Part shown: piece after piece, positions 1 through 9,427 of the stretch
Layout: every line of letters starts with the position of its first letter
How positions within the stretch are numbered: the first letter of the stretch is position 1
Source of the DNA: Pelagibacteraceae bacterium AG-337-G06
GTDB taxonomy: Bacteria; Pseudomonadota; Alphaproteobacteria; Pelagibacterales; AG-422-B15
Reading direction: 5' to 3'
Assembly (NCBI GenBank): GCA_003282175.1
Contig: QBZX01000003.1
Location: forward strand, 62,001 to 126,000
Length of the DNA: 64,000 bases
Notes under the pieces: generated by a model
What the model was told of the DNA's origin: nothing
Seen by the model: only the letters and a program-made list of their open reading frames with translations
Database searches by the model: none
Translations under genes and position numbers: made by a program

Positions 1-619
1 GACCTGCCGCATTGATTAAGATTGAAGACTCAATTTTGATTTCATGATCTTCATTGAGAATTGTTGAGATATGTTTGTTATTCTTTAGCTCAGATTTAAT
101 AAATTTACTGTTATAGGCAATGCTTCCCGACAACTCCAGCTCTCCAAGATATGATCTCATTAATGATGTTTGATCAACAATACCTGAAGATGGAACAAAT
201 AATGCTTCCTCACATTCTACTAGCGGTTCCGCCTGCGAAACATAATCTCCTGTTACTTTTTCTATTCCTTCAACACCATTGTCCCCTGCTTTTTCATATA
301 TCTCGTTAAGCTTTGGGATTTCTTCTTTTGAACAAGCCACAATAAATTTGCCTGTATTGACGTGTGGAATTTTAAATTTATTGCAATATTCATAAATACG
401 TTTATTTCCAGGAGCGCAAAATTTAGCTTTTAATGAATTCTGGTCATAATAGACACCGGCATGTATCACCCCGCTATTTCTTGAACTTGTTACTGAACCA
501 AAAGTATTCTCTCTTTCGACAACTAGTACGTCCCTCCTTTCGGCGGCAAAAGTCTTAGCAACTGCCAACCCAACAACTCCTCCTCCTATAACTAATACGT
601 CTACAAAATTATTACTCAT
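1..619 (-). CDS. FAD-dependent oxidoreductase, L-2-hydroxyglutarate oxidase (LhgO)-like, 3' end truncated by window edge
   Basis: Manual reverse translation gives MSNNFVDVLVIGGGVVGLAVAKTFAAERRDVLVVERENTFGSVTSSRNSGVIHAGVYYDQNSLKAKFC..., with a GxGxxG-type FAD motif and an SSRNSGVIHAGVYY motif. Open to base 1. Start overlaps the next gene by 4 nt (ATGA). Absent from the ORF track because no stop lies in the window. Confidence 0.8.
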   Translation of the reverse strand, partial: MSNNFVDVLVIGGGVVGLAVAKTFAAERRDVLVVERENTFGSVTSSRNSGVIHAGVYYDQNSLKAKFCAPGNKRIYEYCNKFKIPHVNTGKFIVACSKEEIPKLNEIYEKAGDNGVEGIEKVTGDYVSQAEPLVECEEALFVPSSGIVDQTSLMRSYLGELELSGSIAYNSKFIKSELKNNKHISTILNEDHEIKIESSILINAAG

Positions 620-1104
620 GAAATTTTCTTTATCATTAATGATACTTTCTTTGTTTCATTTTCCGTAAGCTGTTGCCCAACGTTTTGATAGTTTAGACTT
701 TCATGAAATTTTTTTGATATTGGGTTTGGTGGCTCAATATTAAATTCACAAGCAATTAATTCATATTCACTAATGTTTTTTTCTAAGTCTAAATAAAGAC
801 TTTTTCCAATACCATTTTTCTTAAACTCATTCATAACCACAATTCTATCGATGTATGCAAACTTATCATACCTTCTACTAAACCATTTATAATTTAAGCT
901 CTTATATTCAAGTCCTGATGGCAAAACTAACAAAAAGCCAGAAATGGCACCGTGAGAATTCTCAGCTATTTTGAAATAAAGTTTTCTATTAAGAAACCAC
1001 TCAAATTCATTATAGGATACATAATTAACTGCTGGAATTGCAGATTTATTAATTTGTACAATCCTATCTATATCAGAATGCTTAACATCTCTTAACGTAA
1101 ACAT
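616..1104 (-). CDS. GNAT-family N-acetyltransferase
   Basis: 162 aa; IDRIVVMNEFKKNGIGKSLYLDLEK resembles the GNAT acetyl-CoA binding motif A. Confidence 0.75.
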   Translation of the reverse strand: MFTLRDVKHSDIDRIVQINKSAIPAVNYVSYNEFEWFLNRKLYFKIAENSHGAISGFLLVLPSGLEYKSLNYKWFSRRYDKFAYIDRIVVMNEFKKNGIGKSLYLDLEKNISEYELIACEFNIEPPNPISKKFHESLNYQNVGQQLTENETKKVSLMIKKIS

Positions 1105-1105
1105 T

Positions 1106-1543
1106 TTAACAAGTTACATTATAATTTTCGACAAAAAGCTTTGGCATCCTTACTGGCTTAAAATTTGTTAAACTTACACAAGCGTAATCAACAAAAGAAG
1201 TAAAAATTGTTTGATCTTTAGCTATGTTAATAACTTGAAAAAATCTACTTAATCTGATTTTTTTATCAGTTGAAATAATCCAAGTTGAAATAGCCACTTG
1301 GTCTCCTTCAAATAGAGATCCTGTAAAACTATTTTCACTTCTTATTACAACACAAGCACATTTCAAATCTTCATATACCTCTGGAGTAATACCTAATCTT
1401 GCTGAATGTTTCCAGCTTACAATTTCACACCAGTTTAAATAAACTTTATTGTTAACATGACCAAGTATATCAATATCTTCTTTTGTAACAGTATATTCTT
1501 CGATAAACGGATTTTTATATTTCCAATTTAAATTTTCAAACAT
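1106..1543 (-). CDS. acyl-CoA thioesterase, hotdog fold (YbgC/FadM-like)
   Basis: EEYTVTKEDIDILGHVNNKVYLNWCE matches the 4HBT-family 'D..GHVNN..Y..W.E' signature. Confidence 0.8.
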   Translation of the reverse strand: MFENLNWKYKNPFIEEYTVTKEDIDILGHVNNKVYLNWCEIVSWKHSARLGITPEVYEDLKCACVVIRSENSFTGSLFEGDQVAISTWIISTDKKIRLSRFFQVINIAKDQTIFTSFVDYACVSLTNFKPVRMPKLFVENYNVTC

Positions 1544-1545
1544 TA

Positions 1546-2487
1546 TTAGTTTCTGACTTCCTTAGGAAGTTTAAATTGAACATTTTCCTCACCAAGTGAA
1601 ACATTCTCAATTTCTAATGAATAATTTTCTTGAAATTTTGATATTACATTCTCTACAAGAACTTCTGGCACAGAGGCTCCTGAGGATATTCCAATAGTAT
1701 TGTATGAGGAATAATTGCTAACATTCAAGCTTTTAGCATTTTCTAGTAGATATGAATTTAAACATCCTGCATTTTTAGCTACTTCGACAAGTCTATTTGA
1801 ATTAGATGAATTCTTAGACCCAACCACAATAAATGCATCACACTTATTTGCATACTCCTTGATAGCATTTTGCCTATTCGAAGTTGCGTAACATATATCT
1901 TCCTTCGGAGATGACTCAATATTTGGAAATTTATTGCGTAACTCAGCAATCATATCTTGAGTATCATCAACAGATAGAGTTGTCTGAGTTACATAAGCAA
2001 TTTTATCGTCTTCATAAAAATTTAGTTCACTTATATCTTTTATTGTTTCTACTAAATAAATACTACCCTCAGGCAATTGACCCATCGTACCCTCTACTTC
2101 AGGATGATACTTATGACCTATTAAAATAATTTTGAATCCTAATTTATAAAACTTTTCAGCTTGTACATGAACCTTTGTAACTAGAGGACAAGTCGCATCG
2201 ATTATTGTTTCACAATTACTTTTTGCATAATTAATAATTTTTTTTGAAACACCATGAGCTGAAAATATAATTGGTCTATTACTTGGAGCGTCTTCAATAT
2301 TTTTTAGAAAAATTGCTCCTTTTTCTATTAGTTCTGCGATTACATGTTTATTATGTACGATCTCATGATTTACGTATACCGGGGCACCATACTTTTTTAA
2401 AGCCTCGAGTACTACATCTATAGCTCTTGTTACACCTGCACAAAAGCCACGTGGTGAAACTAAAATTATTTTCTTACTATTATTCAT
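1546..2487 (-). CDS. ispH: 4-hydroxy-3-methylbut-2-enyl diphosphate reductase
   Basis: SPRGFCAGVTRAIDVV, HEIVHNKHVI, FSAHGVS, DATCPLVTKVH are hallmark LytB/IspH motifs. Confidence 0.97.
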   Translation of the reverse strand: MNNSKKIILVSPRGFCAGVTRAIDVVLEALKKYGAPVYVNHEIVHNKHVIAELIEKGAIFLKNIEDAPSNRPIIFSAHGVSKKIINYAKSNCETIIDATCPLVTKVHVQAEKFYKLGFKIILIGHKYHPEVEGTMGQLPEGSIYLVETIKDISELNFYEDDKIAYVTQTTLSVDDTQDMIAELRNKFPNIESSPKEDICYATSNRQNAIKEYANKCDAFIVVGSKNSSNSNRLVEVAKNAGCLNSYLLENAKSLNVSNYSSYNTIGISSGASVPEVLVENVISKFQENYSLEIENVSLGEENVQFKLPKEVRN

Positions 2488-2527
2488 ACTGGTTAAATTA
2501 ACAAAACAATATATATATCTTTTTTAA

Positions 2528-4816
2528 ATGAATTTTGAAAATAGAATAGAAAATTTTGCAATTACAATTCTAAACCATAGAATAAAAGTTATTTTTTCTG
2601 CAATCATATTAATAATACTAATTTCATCTGGAATTAGATTTTTAGAGACGCCCTCTGGATATAGAGGTTTTGTTCAAGATGACTTTAAATATTATCAAGA
2701 TATTCTGGAACTAGAGGAAAAATATGGAAATATTGATGTACTTACTTACGTTATTAAGCCGAATAAAGGTGACATTTTCCAAAAAGATGTACTTAAACTT
2801 ATTGATGAACTAACTGAAGCTTCTTGGCAAACCCCTTATTCATCAAGAGTAAGCTCTATCACCAATCACCAATTCACTGAAGTAGATGGAGACGATATAT
2901 CAATTGATAATTTTATAATTAACGTTGATGAGTTAACGAAAGAAAATTTGTCTAATCTAAGAGAGCTTGCAAAAAAAGAGGACTCTATCGTAAATTTTGT
3001 AATGTCTGAAAGTACTAATGTTGGACTTATAAATATTAATTTAGAGATGCCTGAGGATATAGCATTTAAGAAACCTATAGATTTTGCTTGGAATCAGAAA
3101 ATGATTTTTGAGAAAAAATATCCAGATATTTTTGTTGGCGTAGCTGGGTCAGCTCAATTCTCTCATAATTTTCAATCAGTAGCAGAGGCAGATGCCTCGA
3201 AAATGTATCCAGGTTTTTTATTACTAATTATAATCTTAACATACTTATTGTTACGATCTGTTATGTCATCTCTAATTGCACTCTTAGTAATTATTTTTTC
3301 TATACTGCCTTCACTTGGTTCTGCCGGTTGGTTCGGATTTGAAGCGCAACCTCCACTAATAGCAGCTCCGATAATTATTCTTACTATATCTCTTGCTCAC
3401 GCAATCCATATGCTATCGATTGCGCTTACGAATATGAATGAGGGCATGTCAAAAAACGATGCAATAATTGATAGTCTAAAAATTAATTTTACTCCTATAT
3501 TTCTGACAAGTTTTACAACAGGAGTTGGAATTGCTGGATTGAACTTTGGAAATATACCGGCCTATAGTGAAATGGCAAATACTGTCGCGGTTGGTGCAGC
3601 GTTTGGTTTTATTTTATCGGTTACACTGTTACCAGCCTTATTTTCATTGTTGCCCATAAAAAGTAACTATAAAGAGAGTACAATGCTTTTTTTCTTAAAA
3701 AAACTAGCTTCGCTTATTTATAAATTTAAAGAAAGGTTTGTTATAATTATTTCTTTAATTTGTATTTACGTATTTAGCCTTCTTCCAAATTTATATTTTG
3801 ATGATTACTTTGGATCATATTTTGACCGAGTACCAGAGTGGGTTGAAGTAAAAGATATTGTTGATCCTGAATTTGGAAGCTCCTTTTTTACTTTTGCTGA
3901 TATAGAAACAAATGAACCAAATGGGATAACAAACCCAGAATATCTGAATAAACTTGATGAATTTGAAAACTGGCTCGTCCAACAAGAGTCGGTGGCAGAT
4001 GTGTCAACTGTTTCAGACGTAGTAAAAAACTTACACAAAAATATGAATGGTGGTTCAGAAGAATACTATAAAATACCTGAAAATAAAGCATTAATTGCCC
4101 AATATTTTTTAATGTATGAATTTTCTGTGCCGTATGGAATGGATTTAAAGAATCAAATGACAGCTGATAAGTCATCCTCTCGAATGCTGATAAGAACAAA
4201 TTATTCCACAGCAATTGAAACTGTTGAGTTTAATAAGGAAGTAAATTTATGGATTGAAAATAATTTAAAACCATTCAAAACTAAAGGGGTAGCTGGTATT
4301 CCAATAATGATGCCACATCTATTCACAGAAAATACAAATGGATTACTTTTAGGACTACTGTTTTCGTTCTCATTCATTATTCTTGTTGTAGGCCTATCAT
4401 TAAGAAGCTTAAGGTATGGTATAATTAGTGTTATACCCAATGTAGTGCCTTTCATTTTAGGCTTTGGAATATTGACTTTATTTACGGACATGGTCACCGC
4501 ATCTCATCAAGTTGCAGTACTTATTTCTATTGGATTAGTAGTAGATGCGACTATACATTTTCTATCAAAATATCAAAAAGCAATATCCATGAAACTTGAA
4601 GCTGATGAGGCAATTCAATATTGCTTTAAATACGTTGGTTATCCTATAATTATAGCATCTATTTGTTTATTTTCAGGATTTATTTTTTTGACTCAATCAT
4701 TATTTTTTAACAATTTTGTAATTGGTGGAATGTGTGCGATCATTATTATTATTGCTCTATTGATTGACTTATTATTATTACCTGCATTACTTTTAATTTT
4801 TGGAAAAAAGGCATAA
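2528..4816 (+). CDS. RND/MMPL-family transporter (HpnN-like permease)
   Basis: 762 aa with two sets of TM segments and large periplasmic domains; VVDATIHFLSKYQKA is an RND/MMPL TM-region motif. Confidence 0.85.
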   Translation: MNFENRIENFAITILNHRIKVIFSAIILIILISSGIRFLETPSGYRGFVQDDFKYYQDILELEEKYGNIDVLTYVIKPNKGDIFQKDVLKLIDELTEASWQTPYSSRVSSITNHQFTEVDGDDISIDNFIINVDELTKENLSNLRELAKKEDSIVNFVMSESTNVGLININLEMPEDIAFKKPIDFAWNQKMIFEKKYPDIFVGVAGSAQFSHNFQSVAEADASKMYPGFLLLIIILTYLLLRSVMSSLIALLVIIFSILPSLGSAGWFGFEAQPPLIAAPIIILTISLAHAIHMLSIALTNMNEGMSKNDAIIDSLKINFTPIFLTSFTTGVGIAGLNFGNIPAYSEMANTVAVGAAFGFILSVTLLPALFSLLPIKSNYKESTMLFFLKKLASLIYKFKERFVIIISLICIYVFSLLPNLYFDDYFGSYFDRVPEWVEVKDIVDPEFGSSFFTFADIETNEPNGITNPEYLNKLDEFENWLVQQESVADVSTVSDVVKNLHKNMNGGSEEYYKIPENKALIAQYFLMYEFSVPYGMDLKNQMTADKSSSRMLIRTNYSTAIETVEFNKEVNLWIENNLKPFKTKGVAGIPIMMPHLFTENTNGLLLGLLFSFSFIILVVGLSLRSLRYGIISVIPNVVPFILGFGILTLFTDMVTASHQVAVLISIGLVVDATIHFLSKYQKAISMKLEADEAIQYCFKYVGYPIIIASICLFSGFIFLTQSLFFNNFVIGGMCAIIIIIALLIDLLLLPALLLIFGKKA

Positions 4817-4825
4817 ATTAACTAA

Positions 4826-5611
4826 ATGAAAAATATTATTTTAGTACTTATAATTCTAATAGGCACAAAACTTTCAATCGCAGAAAGTCTTGAGGAAAAA
4901 GGTTATAATATTGCTAAATTATCATATGAAAGTGGTCGTGGCTTTACGGATATGATTTCTGATCAGCTAATGATCTTAATAGATCCAAAAGGCAATAAAG
5001 TAACGAGAGAAATATCAGCAAAATCACTTGAAAATTTAGATCCTGATGACGGCGATAAAACTATAACTTATTTTGAAACTCCTAAAGACGTAGAAGGTAC
5101 TGTTATGCTTTCTCATACCCATATAAATGAAGATGATGACCAATGGCTGTATTTGCCAGCATTAACAAGGGTAAAGAGAATATCATCAAGTAATAAGTCT
5201 GGGTCCTTTATGGGAAGTGAGGTTGCTTTTGAAGACTTCTCAGCTGGAGACTATAGAAAATATAAATGGAAATACATTGGAGAAGAAGTATACGAAGGTG
5301 ATCTATGCTATGTTTTAGAGTCATACCCAATTTATGAAAATTCAGGTTATACAAGAAGAGTCGGGTTAACGGATGAGTTACTTCGAGCTAGAAAAATAGA
5401 TTTCTATGACCGTAAAGGTGAGCTTTTGAAAACTGTTTTTTTCGAAAATTATAATTTATATGAAGATAAAATTTGGATGGCAGACTCAATGAAAGTTGAA
5501 AACCATCAAAATAAAAATGCTACGATATTCCAGTGGCAAAACCGCAAGTTGAACATAGGACTTGATAAAAAAGACTTTGAAAAATCGAGTTTGATGCGTT
5601 TAGCTGATTAA
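4826..5611 (+). CDS. LolA-like outer-membrane lipoprotein-sorting family protein
   Basis: Signal peptide MKNIILVLIILIGTKLSIAES; DDDQWLYLPALTRVKRISSSNKSGSFMGSEVAFEDF is typical of the LolA-like family that accompanies MMPL permeases. Confidence 0.8.
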   Translation: MKNIILVLIILIGTKLSIAESLEEKGYNIAKLSYESGRGFTDMISDQLMILIDPKGNKVTREISAKSLENLDPDDGDKTITYFETPKDVEGTVMLSHTHINEDDDQWLYLPALTRVKRISSSNKSGSFMGSEVAFEDFSAGDYRKYKWKYIGEEVYEGDLCYVLESYPIYENSGYTRRVGLTDELLRARKIDFYDRKGELLKTVFFENYNLYEDKIWMADSMKVENHQNKNATIFQWQNRKLNIGLDKKDFEKSSLMRLAD

Positions 5612-5613
5612 TT

Positions 5614-6807
5614 GTGACTCAAAATCCTTTTCAAAGAAAAATAGTCATTTTCTTTTTAGTTGCTTTACTTCACGCATCCAGCACTAATGCATTAGATTTT
5701 AAAGCCTATGGTTTTATTCAACCGGAATCATCTATTTATATAAATGGGGATGGAAGACATGGTCAAGATAATTACAATGCATCTTTATTTGGTAAAGGAA
5801 CCTTTGTATCGTACTTACAAGATGGCGATGCCAAATTTACCATTAGTGCAATTGGTCGTTTTGATCAAAGTGATGATGAACTGCGTTACCTAGATTTTCA
5901 AAAGTTTAAATATGAATATTATTTTGATGATATAACGCTTAAAGTTGGGAATGAAATAGTTTTTTGGGGGGTCAATGAAACGTTTAATATTGTAGACATT
6001 ATCAATCAATCAAATTTAGCAGAAGATATAGCTGGAACAAAGAAACTTGGTCAGCCTATGGCTTCAATTTCATACAGTCAGGATTACGGGAAATTTGATA
6101 TATACTTAATGCCATATTTTAGAGAGAGACCCTTTTCTGGCAAAGAAGGTCGTCCAAGACTTTTATTTGAAGTTGATAAGAATTCTATTACCTACGAGTC
6201 TTCAGCAAAGAAACGTAAAATGGATTTTGCGTTAAGATACTCAACAGTTATAGATGATTTTGATATTGGTTTATCTCACTTCTACGGAAATAACAGAACA
6301 CCCGTCTTAAGTCCTAACCCATTAACTTTAAAGTTTGACTCTCATTACCCTGTATTATCTCAAACAGGGGTTGATATTCAAGCTACTAAAGGTCCCTGGC
6401 TTTACAAGCTTGAGACTGTAAGCGCTAAAGAAGGAAGTGAAAGACATTTGGGCGCTGCGGGTGGAATAGAATATACATATTATGGTATTCGTAATACGCA
6501 AAGTGATCTTGGTGTAATTGTAGAATATGCCTTTGATGACAGAAATGATAATCCTTTTAATAACGAGGGCATTATTGGCCTAAGATGGAGTATGAATGAT
6601 GTTAAATCTTCTAGCCTACTTGCAGGATATTTACTTGATATGAGAGGTAACTCAAATCGATTTCAGGCTGAGTTTGAACAAAGAATCAATGATAACTTAA
6701 AACTATTTTTAGATTTGTCATTAAACGGCAGTATTGATGGTACTGACTTTACGCACCAATTTAAAGAAGATTCTCAGATAACAATTAAAGTTGCCAAGTA
6801 TTATTAA
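5614..6807 (+). CDS. predicted outer-membrane beta-barrel protein (DUF1302-like), partner of the MMPL/LolA-like pair
   Basis: GTG start, signal peptide ending ...SSTNALDF, alternating beta-strand character, C-terminal aromatic (KVAKYY*). Confidence 0.6.
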   Translation: MTQNPFQRKIVIFFLVALLHASSTNALDFKAYGFIQPESSIYINGDGRHGQDNYNASLFGKGTFVSYLQDGDAKFTISAIGRFDQSDDELRYLDFQKFKYEYYFDDITLKVGNEIVFWGVNETFNIVDIINQSNLAEDIAGTKKLGQPMASISYSQDYGKFDIYLMPYFRERPFSGKEGRPRLLFEVDKNSITYESSAKKRKMDFALRYSTVIDDFDIGLSHFYGNNRTPVLSPNPLTLKFDSHYPVLSQTGVDIQATKGPWLYKLETVSAKEGSERHLGAAGGIEYTYYGIRNTQSDLGVIVEYAFDDRNDNPFNNEGIIGLRWSMNDVKSSSLLAGYLLDMRGNSNRFQAEFEQRINDNLKLFLDLSLNGSIDGTDFTHQFKEDSQITIKVAKYY

Positions 6808-8600
6808 ATTCTTACTTCTTGATTATTTATTTTTGTAAATAAGTCAGTATCAAGATTTATATACTTATTTTCATCTCCAGATGCGAAATATAAAGGTTCA
6901 TTTACAACTTGAGGATCGAAACCTTCTTTAGCAAGATCAGTTTTTTTATACTTAAACGTTCCAGTTTTTTCAATCTCTGGGCTAATGCGTATAAAAACAG
7001 GAATAGAATACTTTGGAAGTTGCTCGTTGAGATACTCATAAAAACCATCTATATTAAAATCCTCTCCAGTTACAATAGATGCCATTCCAGCTCTTCCATC
7101 TTGTTTAGGGACTAATACTCCATAAACATTTGCTTCTTTAATTCCTTTATAAGCCGATATAGCCTCACTAACTTCACTGGTTGCAACATTCTCAGATTTC
7201 CATCTGAATGTATCTCCAATTCTATCAACAAAGTAAATATATCCTTCCTTATCTTTTTTCAAAAGATCGCCTGAGGTAAACCACCTGTCACCTTTTTCAA
7301 ATACATCCTTAAGGATTTTTTTGTTTGTTGCTTCTTGATTAGTATAACCTTCAAATTTGCCTCTAACTGTATCATCGTCTGGAATTTGTCCAATAGCTTC
7401 GCCTGCTTCGTCGTTATCACATTCAATACAATAACCATTTTCACTTCTAATATGTTTTTCATTATCTACATCAAACTTGATAATCTTAATGTTCATCAGT
7501 TTTTTTAAGTATGAGGGTATTCTGCCAATAGCCCCAAACCGACTGTCAATATTGAACAGGTTTATATTTCCTTCAGAAGAACCATAAAATTCAACTATAT
7601 GGTTAATTTTGAAACGAGATTGAACCTCTTTCCAAACATCCGGCCTAAGGCCGTTTCCAAGAATTCCAGAAATATTATGCTTTTTTTCATATTCTGAAGG
7701 CTTAGTGTTTACAAGGTACCTCAGCATTTCACCAATATAGGTAAAATGTGTAACATTATATTTTACACATTCTTCCCAAAACTTTTCAGCAGAGAATTTT
7801 CTACGTAATACTAAACACCCGCCATATAATAATACCGAAGTTACTCCTATTGCTCCTCCAGTTGCATGGTAAAGAGGAAGAACCATTAAATTTTTACTTT
7901 CAGCTGTCATATTAAGTGATTTATATTGAATTGATCCAGAAGCGATAAATCTGAAATGGCTAAACTTTGATGCTTTAGGCATTCCAGTTGTTCCACTAGT
8001 ATACACATACTGAAAAGGATCAGTGCTTAATAAACCTTTTCTACATTCCCGACTTGGCCTTGACTCAGGCGAGGTATTGATTTCATCATCAAAATTTTTA
8101 AAACCTTGGACATCTTTGCCATACATAAATACCTCAGGAGAACCTTCGATTTCACTCTCAGATGAAGAAAAATTATCAACCAAATCAGAGTCAACAAAAA
8201 CTGCATTACACTTTGATGTATTAATACAATGTGCCAGTGATTTACCTTTTATATTTGAATTTAATAGAGCAATTGTAACGCCAACTTTTGCAAATCCATA
8301 CCAAAAAATAATATATTCAGGCTTATTCTCCATTAGTAGCGACACAACGTCACCAGTTTTATATCCATTTTCAATCGCCCAATTAGCAATTTTATTCGCT
8401 CTATTATCTAATTCTTGATAGCTTATTTTTTGATCATCAAACTCTATAGCGATATTGGAGGGAGTTTTAGCACATTGTTTTTCTAATTGATCAGCAAGAG
8501 TAATAGTTCTATCTTTATCTAACTCTTTTGATTTTCTGCTGAAAAAAATAGCAAAATTTATCCATTTTAATTCTCTATTAATTTTTTGAAAAATGTTCAT
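6804..8600 (-). CDS. long-chain acyl-CoA synthetase (FATP/FadD6-like AMP-binding enzyme)
   Basis: YVYTSGTTGMPKASKFSH (AMP-binding P-loop-like motif), YGSSEG, WFTSGDLLKKDKEGYIYFVDRIGDTFRWKSENVAT (FATP motif). Confidence 0.9.
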   Translation of the reverse strand: MNIFQKINRELKWINFAIFFSRKSKELDKDRTITLADQLEKQCAKTPSNIAIEFDDQKISYQELDNRANKIANWAIENGYKTGDVVSLLMENKPEYIIFWYGFAKVGVTIALLNSNIKGKSLAHCINTSKCNAVFVDSDLVDNFSSSESEIEGSPEVFMYGKDVQGFKNFDDEINTSPESRPSRECRKGLLSTDPFQYVYTSGTTGMPKASKFSHFRFIASGSIQYKSLNMTAESKNLMVLPLYHATGGAIGVTSVLLYGGCLVLRRKFSAEKFWEECVKYNVTHFTYIGEMLRYLVNTKPSEYEKKHNISGILGNGLRPDVWKEVQSRFKINHIVEFYGSSEGNINLFNIDSRFGAIGRIPSYLKKLMNIKIIKFDVDNEKHIRSENGYCIECDNDEAGEAIGQIPDDDTVRGKFEGYTNQEATNKKILKDVFEKGDRWFTSGDLLKKDKEGYIYFVDRIGDTFRWKSENVATSEVSEAISAYKGIKEANVYGVLVPKQDGRAGMASIVTGEDFNIDGFYEYLNEQLPKYSIPVFIRISPEIEKTGTFKYKKTDLAKEGFDPQVVNEPLYFASGDENKYINLDTDLFTKINNQEVRI

Positions 8601-8605
8601 TAGCT

Positions 8606-9424
8606 CTAAATTCCTTTATCAAGCATAAATTTATTTAATTTAATTATATTGTCAAAATTTTTGCCAATTGGTTTTTTTTTAATATACGTTACAGGCCTGA
8701 TTCCATAAACACTATTAGACAAGAAAATTTCTTTACATTTCAGTAGATTATCAATCTTAATGCTCTTGACTGCAACCTTTTTTTTTCTAATTAAGAATTC
8801 TCTTATCGTTCCATTGAGAACGCCATCTGATACAGGAGGAGTGTAGAACTTATTATTCTTAAGAAAATAAATATTAGATGTGGTGCATGAACTTACATTG
8901 CCAGAGTTATTTGTAAATATTGCATCACTATATCCTGCTTCTATTGCATCATTTTTTGCTATTATATTTTCTAGATAATTTGCAGATTTAATTTTACTAA
9001 TAAAGGATTTCTCATTTCTCATGATATTTGAAATATCTAATGTGATTGGTTTCAGTCTCAAATCATTCTTAAGTTCAGATGATTTTACAATAATACATAC
9101 ACCCTGCTTATCATGAATATCTATTCCACGTTCATTACTGACACGTGAAATTGTAATTCTAATAACAGCAGTTTTATTAGAAAGTTTATTTTTTTCTATT
9201 AGCCTAAGTATATCCTGATGTAATTTTCTTTTATAAAGAGTTGCTTTTATTTTAACTAATTTTAATGATGAGATTAACCGATCAAGATGTAAATTAAAAA
9301 GTATTAAATTATTGTCCTTATATAATATAGTCTCAAAGACAGCATCGCCTAACAGATAACCTCTATCTTCAATCGATATAATATTTTTATTTCTTGTTAG
9401 CTTTCCATTATTTAAAATATACAT
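8606..9424 (-). CDS. pabC: aminotransferase class IV, probable 4-amino-4-deoxychorismate lyase
   Basis: RGYLLGDAVFET, ...GYSDAIFTNNSGNVSSCTTSNIYF typical of class IV; directly downstream of pabB. Confidence 0.8.
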   Translation of the reverse strand: MYILNNGKLTRNKNIISIEDRGYLLGDAVFETILYKDNNLILFNLHLDRLISSLKLVKIKATLYKRKLHQDILRLIEKNKLSNKTAVIRITISRVSNERGIDIHDKQGVCIIVKSSELKNDLRLKPITLDISNIMRNEKSFISKIKSANYLENIIAKNDAIEAGYSDAIFTNNSGNVSSCTTSNIYFLKNNKFYTPPVSDGVLNGTIREFLIRKKKVAVKSIKIDNLLKCKEIFLSNSVYGIRPVTYIKKKPIGKNFDNIIKLNKFMLDKGI

Positions 9425-9427
9425 AAA

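Noticed and set aside
3805-4497. Overlapping minus-strand ORFs (77, 108 and 98 aa) inside the MMPL permease gene
   Set aside because: Antisense shadow ORFs with no domain-like sequence; the plus-strand permease is full length and convincing.
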